From Gammaproteobacteria bacterium (lineage in GTDB: Bacteria; Pseudomonadota; Gammaproteobacteria; Pseudomonadales; Pseudohongiellaceae), in contig JAURLP010000033.1 of NCBI GenBank assembly GCA_030831165.1, positions 62,001 to 126,000 on the forward strand: a DNA stretch of 64,000 nt. Direction: 5' to 3'. Below are positions 17,799 to 26,615 of the stretch, in pieces. The notes under the pieces were generated by a model, which saw only the letters and a list, made by a program, of their open reading frames with translations, had not been told where the DNA came from and searched no databases. A program made the position numbers and the translations under genes. Numbering within the stretch: the first letter of the stretch is position 1; each line of letters opens with the position of its first letter.

Positions 17799-18843
17799 AT
17801 TATTCCTTCTCACTTTTAGCCTCTTAATTGCTGGCTGCGAAAGTGTTTCTTATTACAGTCAGGCCATTCTTGGTCAGCTTTCCATACTCAGCAAACGCGA
17901 AGCCATTGAAGATCTGATTGCGGATGCTGATAGCTCCCCCGAACTCAAAAGCAAATTATCAACTATTCTGGATATCCGGGATTTTGCTGAAACCGAGCTT
18001 ATGCTTCCGGTGGAAGATAATTATGACTCTTATGTTGATCTACAGAGGCCTTTTGTGGTCTGGAATGTATTTGCTACACCGGAATTTTCCATGAGTCCTC
18101 TGAACTGGTGTTACCCGATTGCCGGGTGTGTGTCTTACAAGGGTTATTTTTCAGAAGATAAGGCCCAGGTCTATGTTGACAAACTAGGTGATGATGGCTT
18201 TGATGTCTATGTCGGTGGCGTCAGCGCTTATTCAACCCTGGGCTGGTTTTCTGATCCCGTACTGAGCACGATAATTAATCGTGATGATTATCAGTTAGCT
18301 GCCTTATTGTTCCACGAGTTGGCTCATCAACTTATTTACATTCCCGGTGATACAGAATTCAATGAAAGTTTTGCCACCACAATCGAAAGAGAGGGCTTAC
18401 GGCGATGGTTGGCCGCCAATCATGTCAGCCAGAGTGAGCGTAATAATATAGTGCAGCTTGCTGAAATAAACACCCAGCGTCGAGAAGAGTTTGTTGCGCT
18501 TGTGAATAAAGCCATTATCGAGCTGGAAGAAATTTATGCGAGTGATAATTCCGAGGTGGAAAAACGTCAGGCTAAAGCAGAGGTCTTTTCAAGCATGCGC
18601 AGTGACTATAATATTCTTAGAAAGGCTTGGAACGGTTATGATGCCTATGATGCCTGGATGAGCAGGGAACTCAATAATGCGCAGTTAAGTACAGTAGCAA
18701 CCTACTTCAATTGGGTGCCTGCTTTTGAACAAATGCTGCTGGATAACGGCAATGATCTAAACCGTTTTTATGCAGAAGTTACTGCAATGACGGAACTGGA
18801 TATTGATGAAAGGGCTTACATTTTATCGAGCAAAATCAATTAG
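17776..18843 (+). CDS. Predicted zinc aminopeptidase lipoprotein (COG4324-type)
   Basis: The 355-residue protein begins with a lipoprotein signal (KLFLLTFSLLIAGC, lipid Cys near residue 21). It carries the zinc motif HELAHQ at residues 180-185, with a downstream NESFA (about 196) that supplies the third ligand, as in the uncharacterised aminopeptidase family. A conserved CYPIAGCVSYKGYF segment precedes the active site. It is expected to be anchored to a membrane facing the periplasm. Its start lies within the end of the glutaminyl cyclase gene, indicating coupled translation. The substrate is unknown. Confidence 0.87.
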   Translation: MKLKCSSKLFLLTFSLLIAGCESVSYYSQAILGQLSILSKREAIEDLIADADSSPELKSKLSTILDIRDFAETELMLPVEDNYDSYVDLQRPFVVWNVFATPEFSMSPLNWCYPIAGCVSYKGYFSEDKAQVYVDKLGDDGFDVYVGGVSAYSTLGWFSDPVLSTIINRDDYQLAALLFHELAHQLIYIPGDTEFNESFATTIEREGLRRWLAANHVSQSERNNIVQLAEINTQRREEFVALVNKAIIELEEIYASDNSEVEKRQAKAEVFSSMRSDYNILRKAWNGYDAYDAWMSRELNNAQLSTVATYFNWVPAFEQMLLDNGNDLNRFYAEVTAMTELDIDERAYILSSKIN

Positions 18844-18955
18844 CTAGTTACTGTGCTAAAATGTGCCTCTGGTTGACCCAAAAACTATGAAAACTTCATC
18901 ATATAAATATCTTAGAATAAATCTAATAAAGAACCCGCTTTAAAAGGAAACCCTC

Positions 18956-20158
18956 ATGATTATTAAACCCCGCGTCCGTGGCTTTATGTGTATAACCGCA
19001 CACCCTCTTGGCTGTGCGGCTAATGTTCAACGTCAGGTTGACTATGTCAAGGCCAAAGGGGCTATTAATGGTGCTTTTGGAGAGGGGCCTAAAAAAGTCC
19101 TGGTGATTGGGGCGTCGACAGGCTATGGCCTGGCTTCCCGGATTACAGCGGCATTCGGTGGAGGTGCTTCAACCCTTGGTGTTTTCTTTGAGAAAGAAGG
19201 TACTGATAGAAAGCCTGCTTCTGCCGGCTGGTATAACTCAGCAGCTTTTCACCAGGTGGCAAAAGAAAATGGATTGTATGCAAAAAGCATTAATGGTGAT
19301 GCGTTTTCTGATGAAATCAAGGCTAAGACAATTGAGACAATTAAAAATGATTTAGGTCAGGTTGATCTGGTAGTTTACTCCCTGGCATCTCCGCGTAGAA
19401 CTGATCCTAAAACCGGGGAAGTCTACTCTTCAACCCTCAAGCCTATTGGCAAAGATATTACGATTCGTGGCATTAATACTGATAAGAAGGTAGTGGAAGA
19501 AGTCAGTGTTCCTGCAGCGACAGAAGAAGAAATTGCTGGAACCGTGAAGGTTATGGGTGGTGAAGACTGGCAACTCTGGATAGATGCGCTTAGCGAAGCC
19601 GGTGTGCTTGCCGAAGGAGCCAAGACCACTGGTTATACTTATTTAGGCGCGGAGCCTACCTGGGACATCTATTGGAATGGCACTATTGGTGCTGCAAAAA
19701 AAGATTTGGATGAAAAAGCCAAAACATTAAGAGGAAGTCTTGCACCTACAGGTGGTGATGCAAGGGTGGCTGTGCTAAAAGCAGTTGTGACGCAGGCCAG
19801 TTCTGCTATCCCCGTTATGCCACTGTACCTTTCCATGCTTTTTAAAATCATGAAAGCAGAAGGTACTCACGAAGGTTGTATTGAACAAGTCGATTTACTC
19901 TTTCGTGAAAGCCTTTATGGGGATAATCCAAGAATTGATGAAGATGGTCGCCTGCGCGCTGATTATAAAGAATTAGCACCACATGTGCAGCAGGAAGTCA
20001 GTGATCTCTGGAAGCAAGTACAAAGTGATAATATTGACGAGTTAACCGATTTCAAAGCCTATCAGACTGAGTTCCTGCAATTGTTTGGTTTTGAGATGCC
20101 TGGAGTTGATTACGATGCCGAGGTTGATCCTGAAGTATCAATAAGCAATATGGTTTAG
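18956..20158 (+). CDS. fabV: FabV enoyl-[acyl-carrier-protein] reductase (NADH)
   Basis: A 400-residue FabV. It begins [20 protein letters not shown], has the NADH-binding segment [15 protein letters not shown] near residue 47, the family block [12 protein letters not shown] near 139, and the active-site pair Tyr-x8-Lys in [10 protein letters not shown] near 238. FabV reduces enoyl-ACP in the last step of fatty-acid elongation and is insensitive to triclosan. GGA lies before the ATG. It is a single gene between the peptidase operon and the convergent ars operon. No other fab gene is nearby. Confidence 0.96.
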   Translation: MIIKPRVRGFMCITAHPLGCAANVQRQVDYVKAKGAINGAFGEGPKKVLVIGASTGYGLASRITAAFGGGASTLGVFFEKEGTDRKPASAGWYNSAAFHQVAKENGLYAKSINGDAFSDEIKAKTIETIKNDLGQVDLVVYSLASPRRTDPKTGEVYSSTLKPIGKDITIRGINTDKKVVEEVSVPAATEEEIAGTVKVMGGEDWQLWIDALSEAGVLAEGAKTTGYTYLGAEPTWDIYWNGTIGAAKKDLDEKAKTLRGSLAPTGGDARVAVLKAVVTQASSAIPVMPLYLSMLFKIMKAEGTHEGCIEQVDLLFRESLYGDNPRIDEDGRLRADYKELAPHVQQEVSDLWKQVQSDNIDELTDFKAYQTEFLQLFGFEMPGVDYDAEVDPEVSISNMV

Positions 20159-20168
20159 GTTTTTGATT

Positions 20169-21194
20169 TTAGACTCTTATTTCATAGCTAGCTCTGCTTC
20201 TCTTGATCAGGTAAACCAGAGAAAGCATCACGGGAACTTCCACTAAGACCCCTACAACGGTGGCAAGTGCAGCGCCTGAGTTCAAACCAAATAACGAGAT
20301 AGCCACTGCTACGGCTAATTCAAAAAAATTCGAGGTGCCAATTAAGCAGGCCGGTCCAGCTATGTTGTAAGGCTATTTTATGGCTTTGGTGGCAGTAAAA
20401 GTAATCAGGAAAATGCCATAAGTCTGAATGATCAGCGGTATGGCAATCAACACAATGGTGGCAGGGTTGTTTAATATCGTCTGTGCCTGAAAACCAAACA
20501 GTAAGACAACAGTTGCCAGCAACCCTGTGATAGAACAAGGCTTTAATACTTACAGGAAATGGTTAAGGCGTGAATGGTCTGTTGCACGATCCAGTTGATT
20601 TCGGGTCAGCACACCGGCGGTGAGAGGAAATACCACATACAACATAACCGAGAGCAGCAGGGTGGTCCATGGCACCTGTATATCAGACACCCCCAGAAGA
20701 AATGCCGCAAGCGGTGCAAAAGCAAAAATCATGATGATGTCATTTACTGACACCTGTACCAGTGTGTAGTTCGGGTCACCTTTGGCCAGTTGGCTCCAGA
20801 CGAAAACCATCGCTGTGCAAGGCGCCACTCCCAGTAAAATCATGCCGGCTATATACTCAGTCGCAAGCGCGGGATCAATAAAATCAGCAAACAATACTTT
20901 AAAAAATAGCCATCCAAGAAAGGCCATCGAGAAAGGCTTGATCAACCAGTTAACGACACAAGTCAAAATCAATCCCTTGGGCTTCTTGCCAACCTCATTG
21001 ATAGAGGAAAAATCGATTTTGACCATCATCGGGTAAATCATTACCCATATCAGGACTGCTACCGGCAAATTAACATGTGCAATTTCAAGGCTGGCTATCA
21101 GAGAGAATAATGTCGGACTGAGACTGCCCAATGCGACGCCAGCAATAATAGCCAGGCTTACCCAGGCACTTAAATAACGTTCAAACAGTCCCAT
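20169..21194 (-). pseudogene. acr3: ACR3-type arsenite efflux gene with two in-frame stop codons
   Basis: Read in one frame, bases 21194 to 20169 give 341 codons, the usual ACR3 length, but codon 215 is TAA (20552-20550) and codon 274 is TAG (20375-20373). Family-like sequence continues without a frame change after both stops: [18 protein letters not shown], then [20 protein letters not shown] and a C-terminal [16 protein letters not shown]. The first 214 residues hold six to seven membrane helices and the Cys motif VAPCTAMVF that binds arsenite. ACR3 pumps arsenite out across the inner membrane. The gene is downstream of arsC in the same direction, with 61 bases between. Two point mutations, or sequencing errors, are the simplest explanation. 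Confidence 0.88.
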
Positions 21195-21255
21195 TTCAAA
21201 TACTCATTATCATTCACACTAGTTTGGGGTTCTTGTTGGCAGGATCCAACTCGCT

Positions 21256-21729
21256 TTAAGGCTCTTCAGCCAGAGCTTTAATACGATTAAATAACTCGTC
21301 TTCTTCAATACCTTGGCCTATCCAACTTTTTATTTGCTTGATTCTTTTTTCCAGGATGCCAATAGTTTGGGAAAAGGCTGCATTGATGGATTCTTGATCG
21401 CCATCAATGGAACTGGGATCTGACAGACCCCAATGCACCTGTCGTGCCCTGCCAAACCATACAGGGCAGTTTTCTTTGGCCGCCTTGTCACAGACGGTTA
21501 TGATATAATCGATATCAGCATCCTCATAGGCATCCCATGATTCACTGCTAAGATTCTCGGTTGGAATATCCAGGGTTTTTAAGGCTTTCAATGTTAATGG
21601 ATGTATCTGTCCAGCTGGACTGCTGCCAGCGCTCACGGCTTCAATGTCACCATCACCATAATAATTACATATGGCTTCTGCTAGAATGCTACGACAACGG
21701 TTATGGGTACAGATAAATAAGAATTTCAT
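21256..21729 (-). CDS. arsC: Arsenate reductase, low-molecular-weight phosphatase (thioredoxin-coupled) type
   Basis: The 157-residue protein has the P-loop C-T-H-N-R-C-R (Cys7, C-x5-R) at its N-terminus and two resolving cysteines, Cys80 and Cys88, in VCDKAAKENCPV. This is the arrangement of thioredoxin-linked ArsC enzymes, which reduce arsenate to arsenite by a three-cysteine relay in the cytoplasm. Its ATG overlaps the arsR stop by four bases. All key residues are present, so the enzyme is probably active even though the neighbouring pump gene is broken. Confidence 0.93.
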   Translation of the reverse strand: MKFLFICTHNRCRSILAEAICNYYGDGDIEAVSAGSSPAGQIHPLTLKALKTLDIPTENLSSESWDAYEDADIDYIITVCDKAAKENCPVWFGRARQVHWGLSDPSSIDGDQESINAAFSQTIGILEKRIKQIKSWIGQGIEEDELFNRIKALAEEP

Positions 21730-22043
21730 GCGCGCAAATCATCAAAAGTCGTCTTACCCTGACTTAGGAAATCCTGATTATTTAACAGAGCCAGTTCCAG
21801 ACTTTCCTTGCACCAATCAGGCAAAAGTTGATGCAGGCGGTAGTAAACCCATTGCCCTTCACGACGATGCTGGATCAGATCGCAACATTTCAGTTGCGCC
21901 AAATGTCGTGATACTTTTGGCTGGCTCTCTCCCAACATATCGACTAATTCACAAACAAAGAGTTCTTCGTCGCGGCATAAGAGTAGAAGTATCTTCAAAC
22001 GGTTATGATCAGATAAACATTTATAAAAATTTAATGGCTGCAT
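21726..22043 (-). CDS. arsR: ArsR/SmtB family metalloregulator
   Basis: A 105-residue winged-helix repressor: LSDHNRLKILLLLCRDEELFVCELV (residues about 10-34, not one run of motif but the sensor region), then the recognition helix SQPKVSRHLAQLK and the wing RREGQWVYYRL. In classic ArsR the sensor helix reads ELCVCDL; here it is ELFVCEL, so one of the two arsenite-binding cysteines is Phe. Other cysteines occur at CRDE and in LKCCDLIQ and could complete a different site. It probably represses the arsR-arsC-acr3 operon from the repeats at 22074-22112. Confidence 0.9.
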   Translation of the reverse strand: MQPLNFYKCLSDHNRLKILLLLCRDEELFVCELVDMLGESQPKVSRHLAQLKCCDLIQHRREGQWVYYRLHQLLPDWCKESLELALLNNQDFLSQGKTTFDDLRA

Positions 22044-22073
22044 GTGGGCACCTACATAAATGAGGTGCTGATT

Positions 22074-22112
22074 ATATATGAAAAATCATATATATGAAAA
22101 AACATATATATT
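22074..22112. promoter_or_regulatory. Overlapping inverted repeats, candidate ArsR operator
   Basis: Two overlapping perfect inverted repeats occur here: TATATATGA (22074-22082) with TCATATATA (22087-22095), spacer AAAA; and ATATATATG (22089-22097) with CATATATAT (22104-22112), spacer of six A. They lie 31 bases upstream of arsR and 55 bases upstream of the divergent EamA gene, so one repressor could govern both. Confidence 0.65.
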
Positions 22113-22166
22113 TGGCAATAATATGGTGTCGCTTAGAAGGGCTAACCTTACGGGAGAAATAACAGC

Positions 22167-23087
22167 ATGAGCAGTCAAACTCATTGGCGCGCCTACGGTT
22201 TGCTCGTCTTTACAACCTGGTGCTGGGGTCTTAATACCATTTTTAGCAGAATGGCTGTTGGCGAAATCTCTCCAATGCAACTGGTGATGTTTCGCTGGCT
22301 AGGTGTTATTGCCTTGGTATTACTTTTTGCCCGCCAGTATCTGATTCAGGACTGGCCGGTTTTACGTAAGCATCTGTTGTTTATGTCGGTCATGGGGACT
22401 ATAGGTTTCACTCTATTCAATTACTTATTTTACCTCGCTGGCTACTACACCAGCGCTTTAAACATTGGAATTTTGCAGGGCTCGCTACCTATTTTTGTCC
22501 TGCTGGTTAGCTTTCTGATTTTTCGCCAGAGAATTACAGCTGTGCAGGGTGTCGGTGTTGTGATTACCTTGCTTGGAGTCTTGATAATTGCCGCCGGTGG
22601 GAATTTGCTTGAACTACAAAAATTATCTCTTAATCGTGGAGACCTTTACATCCTACTTGCCTGTTTCCTCTATGCGATGTATTCGATAGGTTTGAGTCGT
22701 CGACCCAAGGTCAGGGCATTAAGTTTGTTTACAGTTATGTCCATAGCGGCATGGATTGTCTCTTTGCCTTTGCTTGCAATTGAGATAGCGCAGCAGGGCT
22801 GGCAGAACCCGACCCCTAAAGGTTGGATAATTGCCCTAGTTGTGACTATTCTTCCTTCTTTGGTTGCACAAATCTTTTTTATACAAAGCGTTGCTTTGAT
22901 TGGACCAGGTCGAGCTGGGGTATTTATGAACCTGATACCGGTGTTTGCAGCAATAATGGCAGTCATGTTTTTACAGGAAACATTTGAACAGCATCATGCT
23001 TTTTCGCTGGTTCTGGTACTAGGTGGCATAGCTTTATCGGAACTGGGGCGACCCCGTGAGGGGCAATTAGCGCAATCAGGGAACTGA
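22167..23087 (+). CDS. EamA/DMT superfamily permease
   Basis: A 306-residue protein with ten predicted membrane helices in two EamA repeats. The first repeat starts YGLLVFTTWCWGLNTIFSRMA, and the second starts about residue 160 with DLYILLACFLYAMYSIGLS; the typical end-of-repeat Gly/Pro helices are present. DMT transporters export metabolites such as amino acids or nucleosides, but substrate cannot be read from sequence. It is divergent from arsR across the AT-rich operator region, which raises the possibility of arsenic-linked control; that is inference. GGGAG precedes the ATG. Confidence 0.9.
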   Translation: MSSQTHWRAYGLLVFTTWCWGLNTIFSRMAVGEISPMQLVMFRWLGVIALVLLFARQYLIQDWPVLRKHLLFMSVMGTIGFTLFNYLFYLAGYYTSALNIGILQGSLPIFVLLVSFLIFRQRITAVQGVGVVITLLGVLIIAAGGNLLELQKLSLNRGDLYILLACFLYAMYSIGLSRRPKVRALSLFTVMSIAAWIVSLPLLAIEIAQQGWQNPTPKGWIIALVVTILPSLVAQIFFIQSVALIGPGRAGVFMNLIPVFAAIMAVMFLQETFEQHHAFSLVLVLGGIALSELGRPREGQLAQSGN

Positions 23088-23133
23088 TGTTTGTTACATG
23101 CTGAAACCAACATATCATCAGGCTGAATCTACT

Positions 23134-23157
23134 TGTAGAAAATATAATGTGTCTACA
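23134..23157 (+). promoter_or_regulatory. Inverted repeat around a TATAAT box upstream of the sulfotransferase gene
   Basis: TGTAGA (23134-23139) and TCTACA (23152-23157) flank a TATAAT at 23143-23148. The layout is that of a -10 region overlapped by a repressor site. No clear -35 is visible and no regulator gene is adjacent. Confidence 0.35.
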
Positions 23158-23191
23158 TGCTTAAAAAATAAACGTTAAGGGGGAGTAAAAA

Positions 23192-23929
23192 TTGGCTCTG
23201 AAAATTATAGGTGCTGGCTATGGCCGCACAGGTACTAAGTCCTTGTATACCGCCTTAAACCAGTTGGGCTTCCCCTGCTATCACATGGAAGAAGTGATAA
23301 ATACCAAAAAGAACAAATCGCATCTGGATTTTTGGTTTGAGGTAGCAAATGGAGAGCCATGGCAGCAGTATGAATGGGAACAAGTATTTGCAAACTATAC
23401 TGCTAGCGTCGATTTTCCTGGTAGTTGCGTTTGGCAGGAATTAATGAAGCAGTACCCCGATGCAAAAGTCATCTTAACGGGTCATCCTAAAGGTGCTGAG
23501 GCTTGGTATAAAAGTGCCATGGCAACTATCTACTCAACAGAATCCATGTGGCAATTCAAGGTGCTTAAGTTTTTTACACCTTTTGGCAGAAAGTTTGGCG
23601 CTTTAAGCAGCAAGCTTGTTTGGCAGCGTTCATTAAAAGGGACGATGGTCGCAAAGGATAAAGCCATAGCACAATATGAGGCTCACCTTAAAGAGGTTAA
23701 AGCAAAGGTGCCGAGTGACAAATTACTGGATTATTCAGTTTCTCAGGGCTGGGATCCCTTGTGTGAGTTTCTAGAAGTCCCTGTGCCTGATACTGAGTTT
23801 CCAAATGTTAATGACACAATAGAATTTAAGCAGAGCTTAAGAAAGCTAACCTATGGGGCTTATCTAATTCTTGGATTTGGAGCAATAGTCTTCATTGCTT
23901 TGATATATGGACTGCTCTTTATATTTTGA
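23192..23929 (+). CDS. Sulfotransferase-family protein with C-terminal membrane anchor
   Basis: The 245-residue protein starts at a TTG with GGGGGA upstream. The N-terminal phosphosulfate loop is GAGYGRTGTKSLYTAL, as in the Sulfotransfer_4 group, followed by CYHMEEV. The usual second PAPS-binding motif (V-R-D-P) is replaced by LTGHPKGAEAWYKS near residue 92. A hydrophobic helix closes the protein (residues about 222-243), so it may be tail-anchored to the inner membrane. Members transfer sulfate from PAPS to unknown acceptors, and several are uncharacterised. The changed motif leaves activity uncertain. No PAPS synthesis genes are nearby. Confidence 0.85.
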   Translation: MALKIIGAGYGRTGTKSLYTALNQLGFPCYHMEEVINTKKNKSHLDFWFEVANGEPWQQYEWEQVFANYTASVDFPGSCVWQELMKQYPDAKVILTGHPKGAEAWYKSAMATIYSTESMWQFKVLKFFTPFGRKFGALSSKLVWQRSLKGTMVAKDKAIAQYEAHLKEVKAKVPSDKLLDYSVSQGWDPLCEFLEVPVPDTEFPNVNDTIEFKQSLRKLTYGAYLILGFGAIVFIALIYGLLFIF

Positions 23930-23999
23930 AAAGTAAATGTTGATATAAAATACTGGCTCAGTTAAAAAAGAAAGTCTCTTACCTATTTATATAAATGCT

Positions 24000-24356
24000 A
24001 TGAGTGAACCTGATAAACCCAGTGAATATTATTTTCGAGAAGGCTGTTTTATTACCGAGCTTTCCAATACACCTGAAGACCCTGAACTATCTGTCGCTCA
24101 TGTCAGAGTGGAGCCTGGGGAAACGACCCGGTGGCATAAACTACTAGCCACTACTGAGCGCTATTTAATTCTTTCTGGCAAAGGCAGTGTTGAGGTTGGT
24201 AATAATAATGCCAGAGAAGTCAGCGAAAGAGATGTTGTTTTGATTCCCCCGGAAGTCAGGCAGCGTATTACCAATACTGGTGAAGAGGATCTGATTTTTC
24301 TTGCGCTTTGCACACCGCGCTTTCAGGAAAAGTATTATGTTGAACTTGATGACTAG
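24000..24356 (+). CDS. Small cupin-domain protein
   Basis: The 118-residue protein is one cupin barrel: VRVEPGETTRWHKLLATTERYLILSG spans the first metal motif region (residues about 36-61; the visible ligands are His43 and Glu49-like positions), and DVVLIPPEVRQRITNTGEEDLIF forms the second, near 80-102. The usual second-motif His is replaced by Gln-Arg. Such proteins are metal-dependent enzymes or sensors of diverse function. It lies 70 bases after the sulfotransferase gene and 18 before the MAPEG gene, in a loose co-directional row. Confidence 0.85.
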   Translation: MSEPDKPSEYYFREGCFITELSNTPEDPELSVAHVRVEPGETTRWHKLLATTERYLILSGKGSVEVGNNNAREVSERDVVLIPPEVRQRITNTGEEDLIFLALCTPRFQEKYYVELDD

Positions 24357-24374
24357 AAGCTTTGGGAGTTTAAA

Positions 24375-24779
24375 GTGATTATAGCCATGTCAGCGATGGT
24401 CTTTCTTACTGCAATAATTGGCTTGATGACCTTGATGGCTCGAATAAGACATACGCGTGATGGCAAAATAAATCCAGACTATTTTAAACTGATGAATGAT
24501 CATGAAGTTCCTGAAGATATTGTTGTCACAACCCGCGCTTTTAATAATCAGTTTGAGCTCCCTGTATTGTTTTATGTGGTTACAACGCTTTATTTGTTTT
24601 TAATGCCCTTTGACACTCTTGGCTTTGTGCTTGCGTGGCTATTTGTTTTCTCTCGATATGTACATGCTTATATTCATTTAAGCTATAACCATATTATTCA
24701 CCGACTCATCGCTTTTTTATTGGGCTTTATATGCGTCATCATTATGTGGATAAATTTGCTCATTAATAACTTCTTTTAA
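24375..24779 (+). CDS. MAPEG family membrane protein (second copy)
   Basis: A 134-residue protein starting at GTG with GGGAG upstream. Four hydrophobic segments are visible, with the polar loop ARIRHTRDGKINPDYFK (residues about 22-38) and FNNQFELPVLFYVV (about 57-70) matching the bacterial MAPEG branch that carries the FxxxFE-like motif. Its glutathione-related activity is inferred from family only. It is distinct in sequence from the MAPEG protein at 16589-17002. The DUF924 gene starts eleven bases after its stop. Confidence 0.85.
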   Translation: MIIAMSAMVFLTAIIGLMTLMARIRHTRDGKINPDYFKLMNDHEVPEDIVVTTRAFNNQFELPVLFYVVTTLYLFLMPFDTLGFVLAWLFVFSRYVHAYIHLSYNHIIHRLIAFLLGFICVIIMWINLLINNFF

Positions 24780-24790
24780 AGGTCGGGCAT

Positions 24791-25333
24791 ATGATTATTT
24801 ATGATGAGGTCATTAATTTTTGGTTTCATGAAATCGAACCGGCTCAACACTGGAAAAAAGACCTGGGCTTTGATCAACTCATTACTGATCGTTTTGGGAA
24901 ACTTCACCATCAGGCAACACTGTGTGAGTTGTTTGATTGGCGCACATCAGCAAAAGGACGGCTTTCTGAAATTATCGTATTGGATCAATTCTCCAGAAAC
25001 ATGTATCGAGACAAACCCCTGTCTTTTGCTTATGACCCGCAAGCGCTTACGCTGGCTCAGGAAGCTGTTGCACTGAAAGTTGATGCTGAATTAAGTACTC
25101 TGGAAAGAACCTTTCTATATATGCCTTATATGCATAGTGAATCTTTAAAAGTACATGAAGTGGCTGTTGATTTGTTTACCCAAAATGGTGTGGAAAATAA
25201 TCTGGAATTTGAAATTAAGCACAAGCAGATAATTGAGCAATTTGGACGCTATCCCCACCGCAATGCCATACTTGGCCGCAATTCAACTCCAGAAGAAATT
25301 GAATTTTTAAAGCAGCCAGGTTCCAGTTTTTAA
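24791..25333 (+). CDS. DUF924 family protein
   Basis: The 180-residue protein has the DUF924 hallmarks: VINFWFHEIEPAQHWKKD at the start, IIVLDQFSRNMYRDKP near residue 60, FLYMPYMHSE near 110 and FGRYPHRNAILGR near 150. The family is a TPR-like all-helical soluble protein of unknown function, often found near glutathione-related genes. Its position directly after a MAPEG gene fits that association. A strong terminator follows four bases after the stop. Confidence 0.92.
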   Translation: MIIYDEVINFWFHEIEPAQHWKKDLGFDQLITDRFGKLHHQATLCELFDWRTSAKGRLSEIIVLDQFSRNMYRDKPLSFAYDPQALTLAQEAVALKVDAELSTLERTFLYMPYMHSESLKVHEVAVDLFTQNGVENNLEFEIKHKQIIEQFGRYPHRNAILGRNSTPEEIEFLKQPGSSF

Positions 25334-25337
25334 AGGC

Positions 25338-25367
25338 AAAAAAAGCCTGCATAAGCAGGCTTTTTTT
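25338..25367. terminator. Bidirectional Rho-independent terminator between convergent genes
   Basis: AGCCTGC (25344-25350) pairs with GCAGGCT (25355-25361) around ATAA, flanked by A and T runs. It serves the DUF924 gene on the plus strand and, in reverse, follows the end of the OmpA gene with the same geometry. Confidence 0.92.
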
Positions 25368-25377
25368 ATCACTAGAC

Positions 25378-26454
25378 TTATCGTCTTCTTTCGATTTGAA
25401 CTCTAACACTTACATCTGCATCAATACGTCTGTTTTGCGCTCTGCCAGCAGCTGTGTTGTTGCTTGCAACAGGTTGGCTTTCACCAAAACCAATGGCTGT
25501 TAATCTTGAAGCAGCAATGCCATAACGCATGATCAGTTCATTTCTAACAGCATTGGCGCGTCTTTCAGAAAGCGCCTGGTTATATTCATCAGTGCCGACG
25601 CTGTCAGTATGACCTTCAATAGTTGCACGAGTGTTATTGTACTCATGCATGAAGTCTGCAAACTCTTCAATTTCATCCTGGTATTCATCTTTCACGATTG
25701 CCTGGTCAAAATCGAAATTGATTTCCAGTGTTTGGTTGCGTTGCTCATCGTCCAGAATGACGCAACCATTGGCATCAACTGCCAGATTGCGATTAGTATT
25801 TGGACAACGGTCATTAGCATCCACTACACCGTCACCATCGCTATCCTCAGGTTGAACAGGTTGTGGAGCAGGAGTAGGTCTGGCTGCAGGAGCTGGGGCC
25901 GGTCTTTCATTACGTGAGCCAAAAACATAAGCAATGCTGGCTCCAAGAAGGAAGTCTTCGTCCAAGCTGCCACCAGGATTAACCATCATGGCTTCAAATT
26001 TTCCCATCCAGTTGTCAGTGAAAAAGTATTTCATGCCAAGATTGATATCCAGACTTTCGCGATCAAAGCCTGCTAATCCAGTACCTTCAAAACGATGTTT
26101 GCCAATACCTACGCCAACATAGGGCTGCCATCCACTAATTTGATCGAAATTATAGTTGATGCCAGCATGTAATAAACTAACGTCAGTTTCTAAAGGGCTA
26201 TTGAGTACATCAGACTCAACTTCAAAATGCTGTATTGTCCCAGAAAAACGTTCAGTCAGTGGGAATTCGAAACCTAATTGATAGCCGATGTCATCATCCT
26301 GATTTTTATCGCTGTTAAAAAGGTAGTTAACAATCCCAGCATTAATATTGAAGCGGTTGTCAACCTCTTGCGAAAATCCGGCAGCAGGAAAATAAAGTAA
26401 GCAAACAGCAGCAGCCGTTGCAGTAATTTTGTGTGACAGTAATCTTTGTGCCAT
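25378..26454 (-). CDS. OmpA family outer-membrane protein
   Basis: The 358-residue protein has a signal peptide (cleaved near GFSQ-E), an eight-stranded barrel region (residues about 30-185, ending in Ser-Ile-Ala-Tyr-Val-Phe), a Pro/Ala-rich linker, a calcium-binding thrombospondin-3-like repeat DSDGDGVVDANDRCPN near 208 and the OmpA peptidoglycan-binding domain (INFDFDQ near 246; EGHTDSVGTDEYN near 282; SERRANAVRNEL near 297). It anchors the outer membrane to the cell wall and may act as a porin. AAGGAG precedes the ATG. It is the monocistronic, OprF/OmpA-like abundant type. Two Cys flank the TSP3 unit. Confidence 0.95.
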   Translation of the reverse strand: MAQRLLSHKITATAAAVCLLYFPAAGFSQEVDNRFNINAGIVNYLFNSDKNQDDDIGYQLGFEFPLTERFSGTIQHFEVESDVLNSPLETDVSLLHAGINYNFDQISGWQPYVGVGIGKHRFEGTGLAGFDRESLDINLGMKYFFTDNWMGKFEAMMVNPGGSLDEDFLLGASIAYVFGSRNERPAPAPAARPTPAPQPVQPEDSDGDGVVDANDRCPNTNRNLAVDANGCVILDDEQRNQTLEINFDFDQAIVKDEYQDEIEEFADFMHEYNNTRATIEGHTDSVGTDEYNQALSERRANAVRNELIMRYGIAASRLTAIGFGESQPVASNNTAAGRAQNRRIDADVSVRVQIERRR

Positions 26455-26615
26455 GGTTTTCTCCTTTTAATTAAGAAACTCTTAATTAAGTTATCTTTAG
26501 CATAATTGCCAAAGGCTTGCGCGCGCGCATTAGATACTTTTTGCAGTGGAATGCAAGTGGTATTTAAATATTTTTATACAAAATTAATCTATATAAAATA
26601 TTTGACCTCTGCTTT

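Noticed and set aside
20320-20538. 72-codon minus-strand frame after the first acr3 stop
   Set aside because: It is out of frame with the acr3 sequence; the true continuation is in the original frame, so this is a shadow.
20373-20552. Programmed readthrough or selenocysteine at the acr3 stops
   Set aside because: The stops are TAA and TAG, not TGA, and no recoding structure was seen; decay or error is simpler.
25609-25917. Plus-strand frames antisense to OmpA
   Set aside because: They are shadows of the OmpA coding sequence and have no ribosome-binding site.
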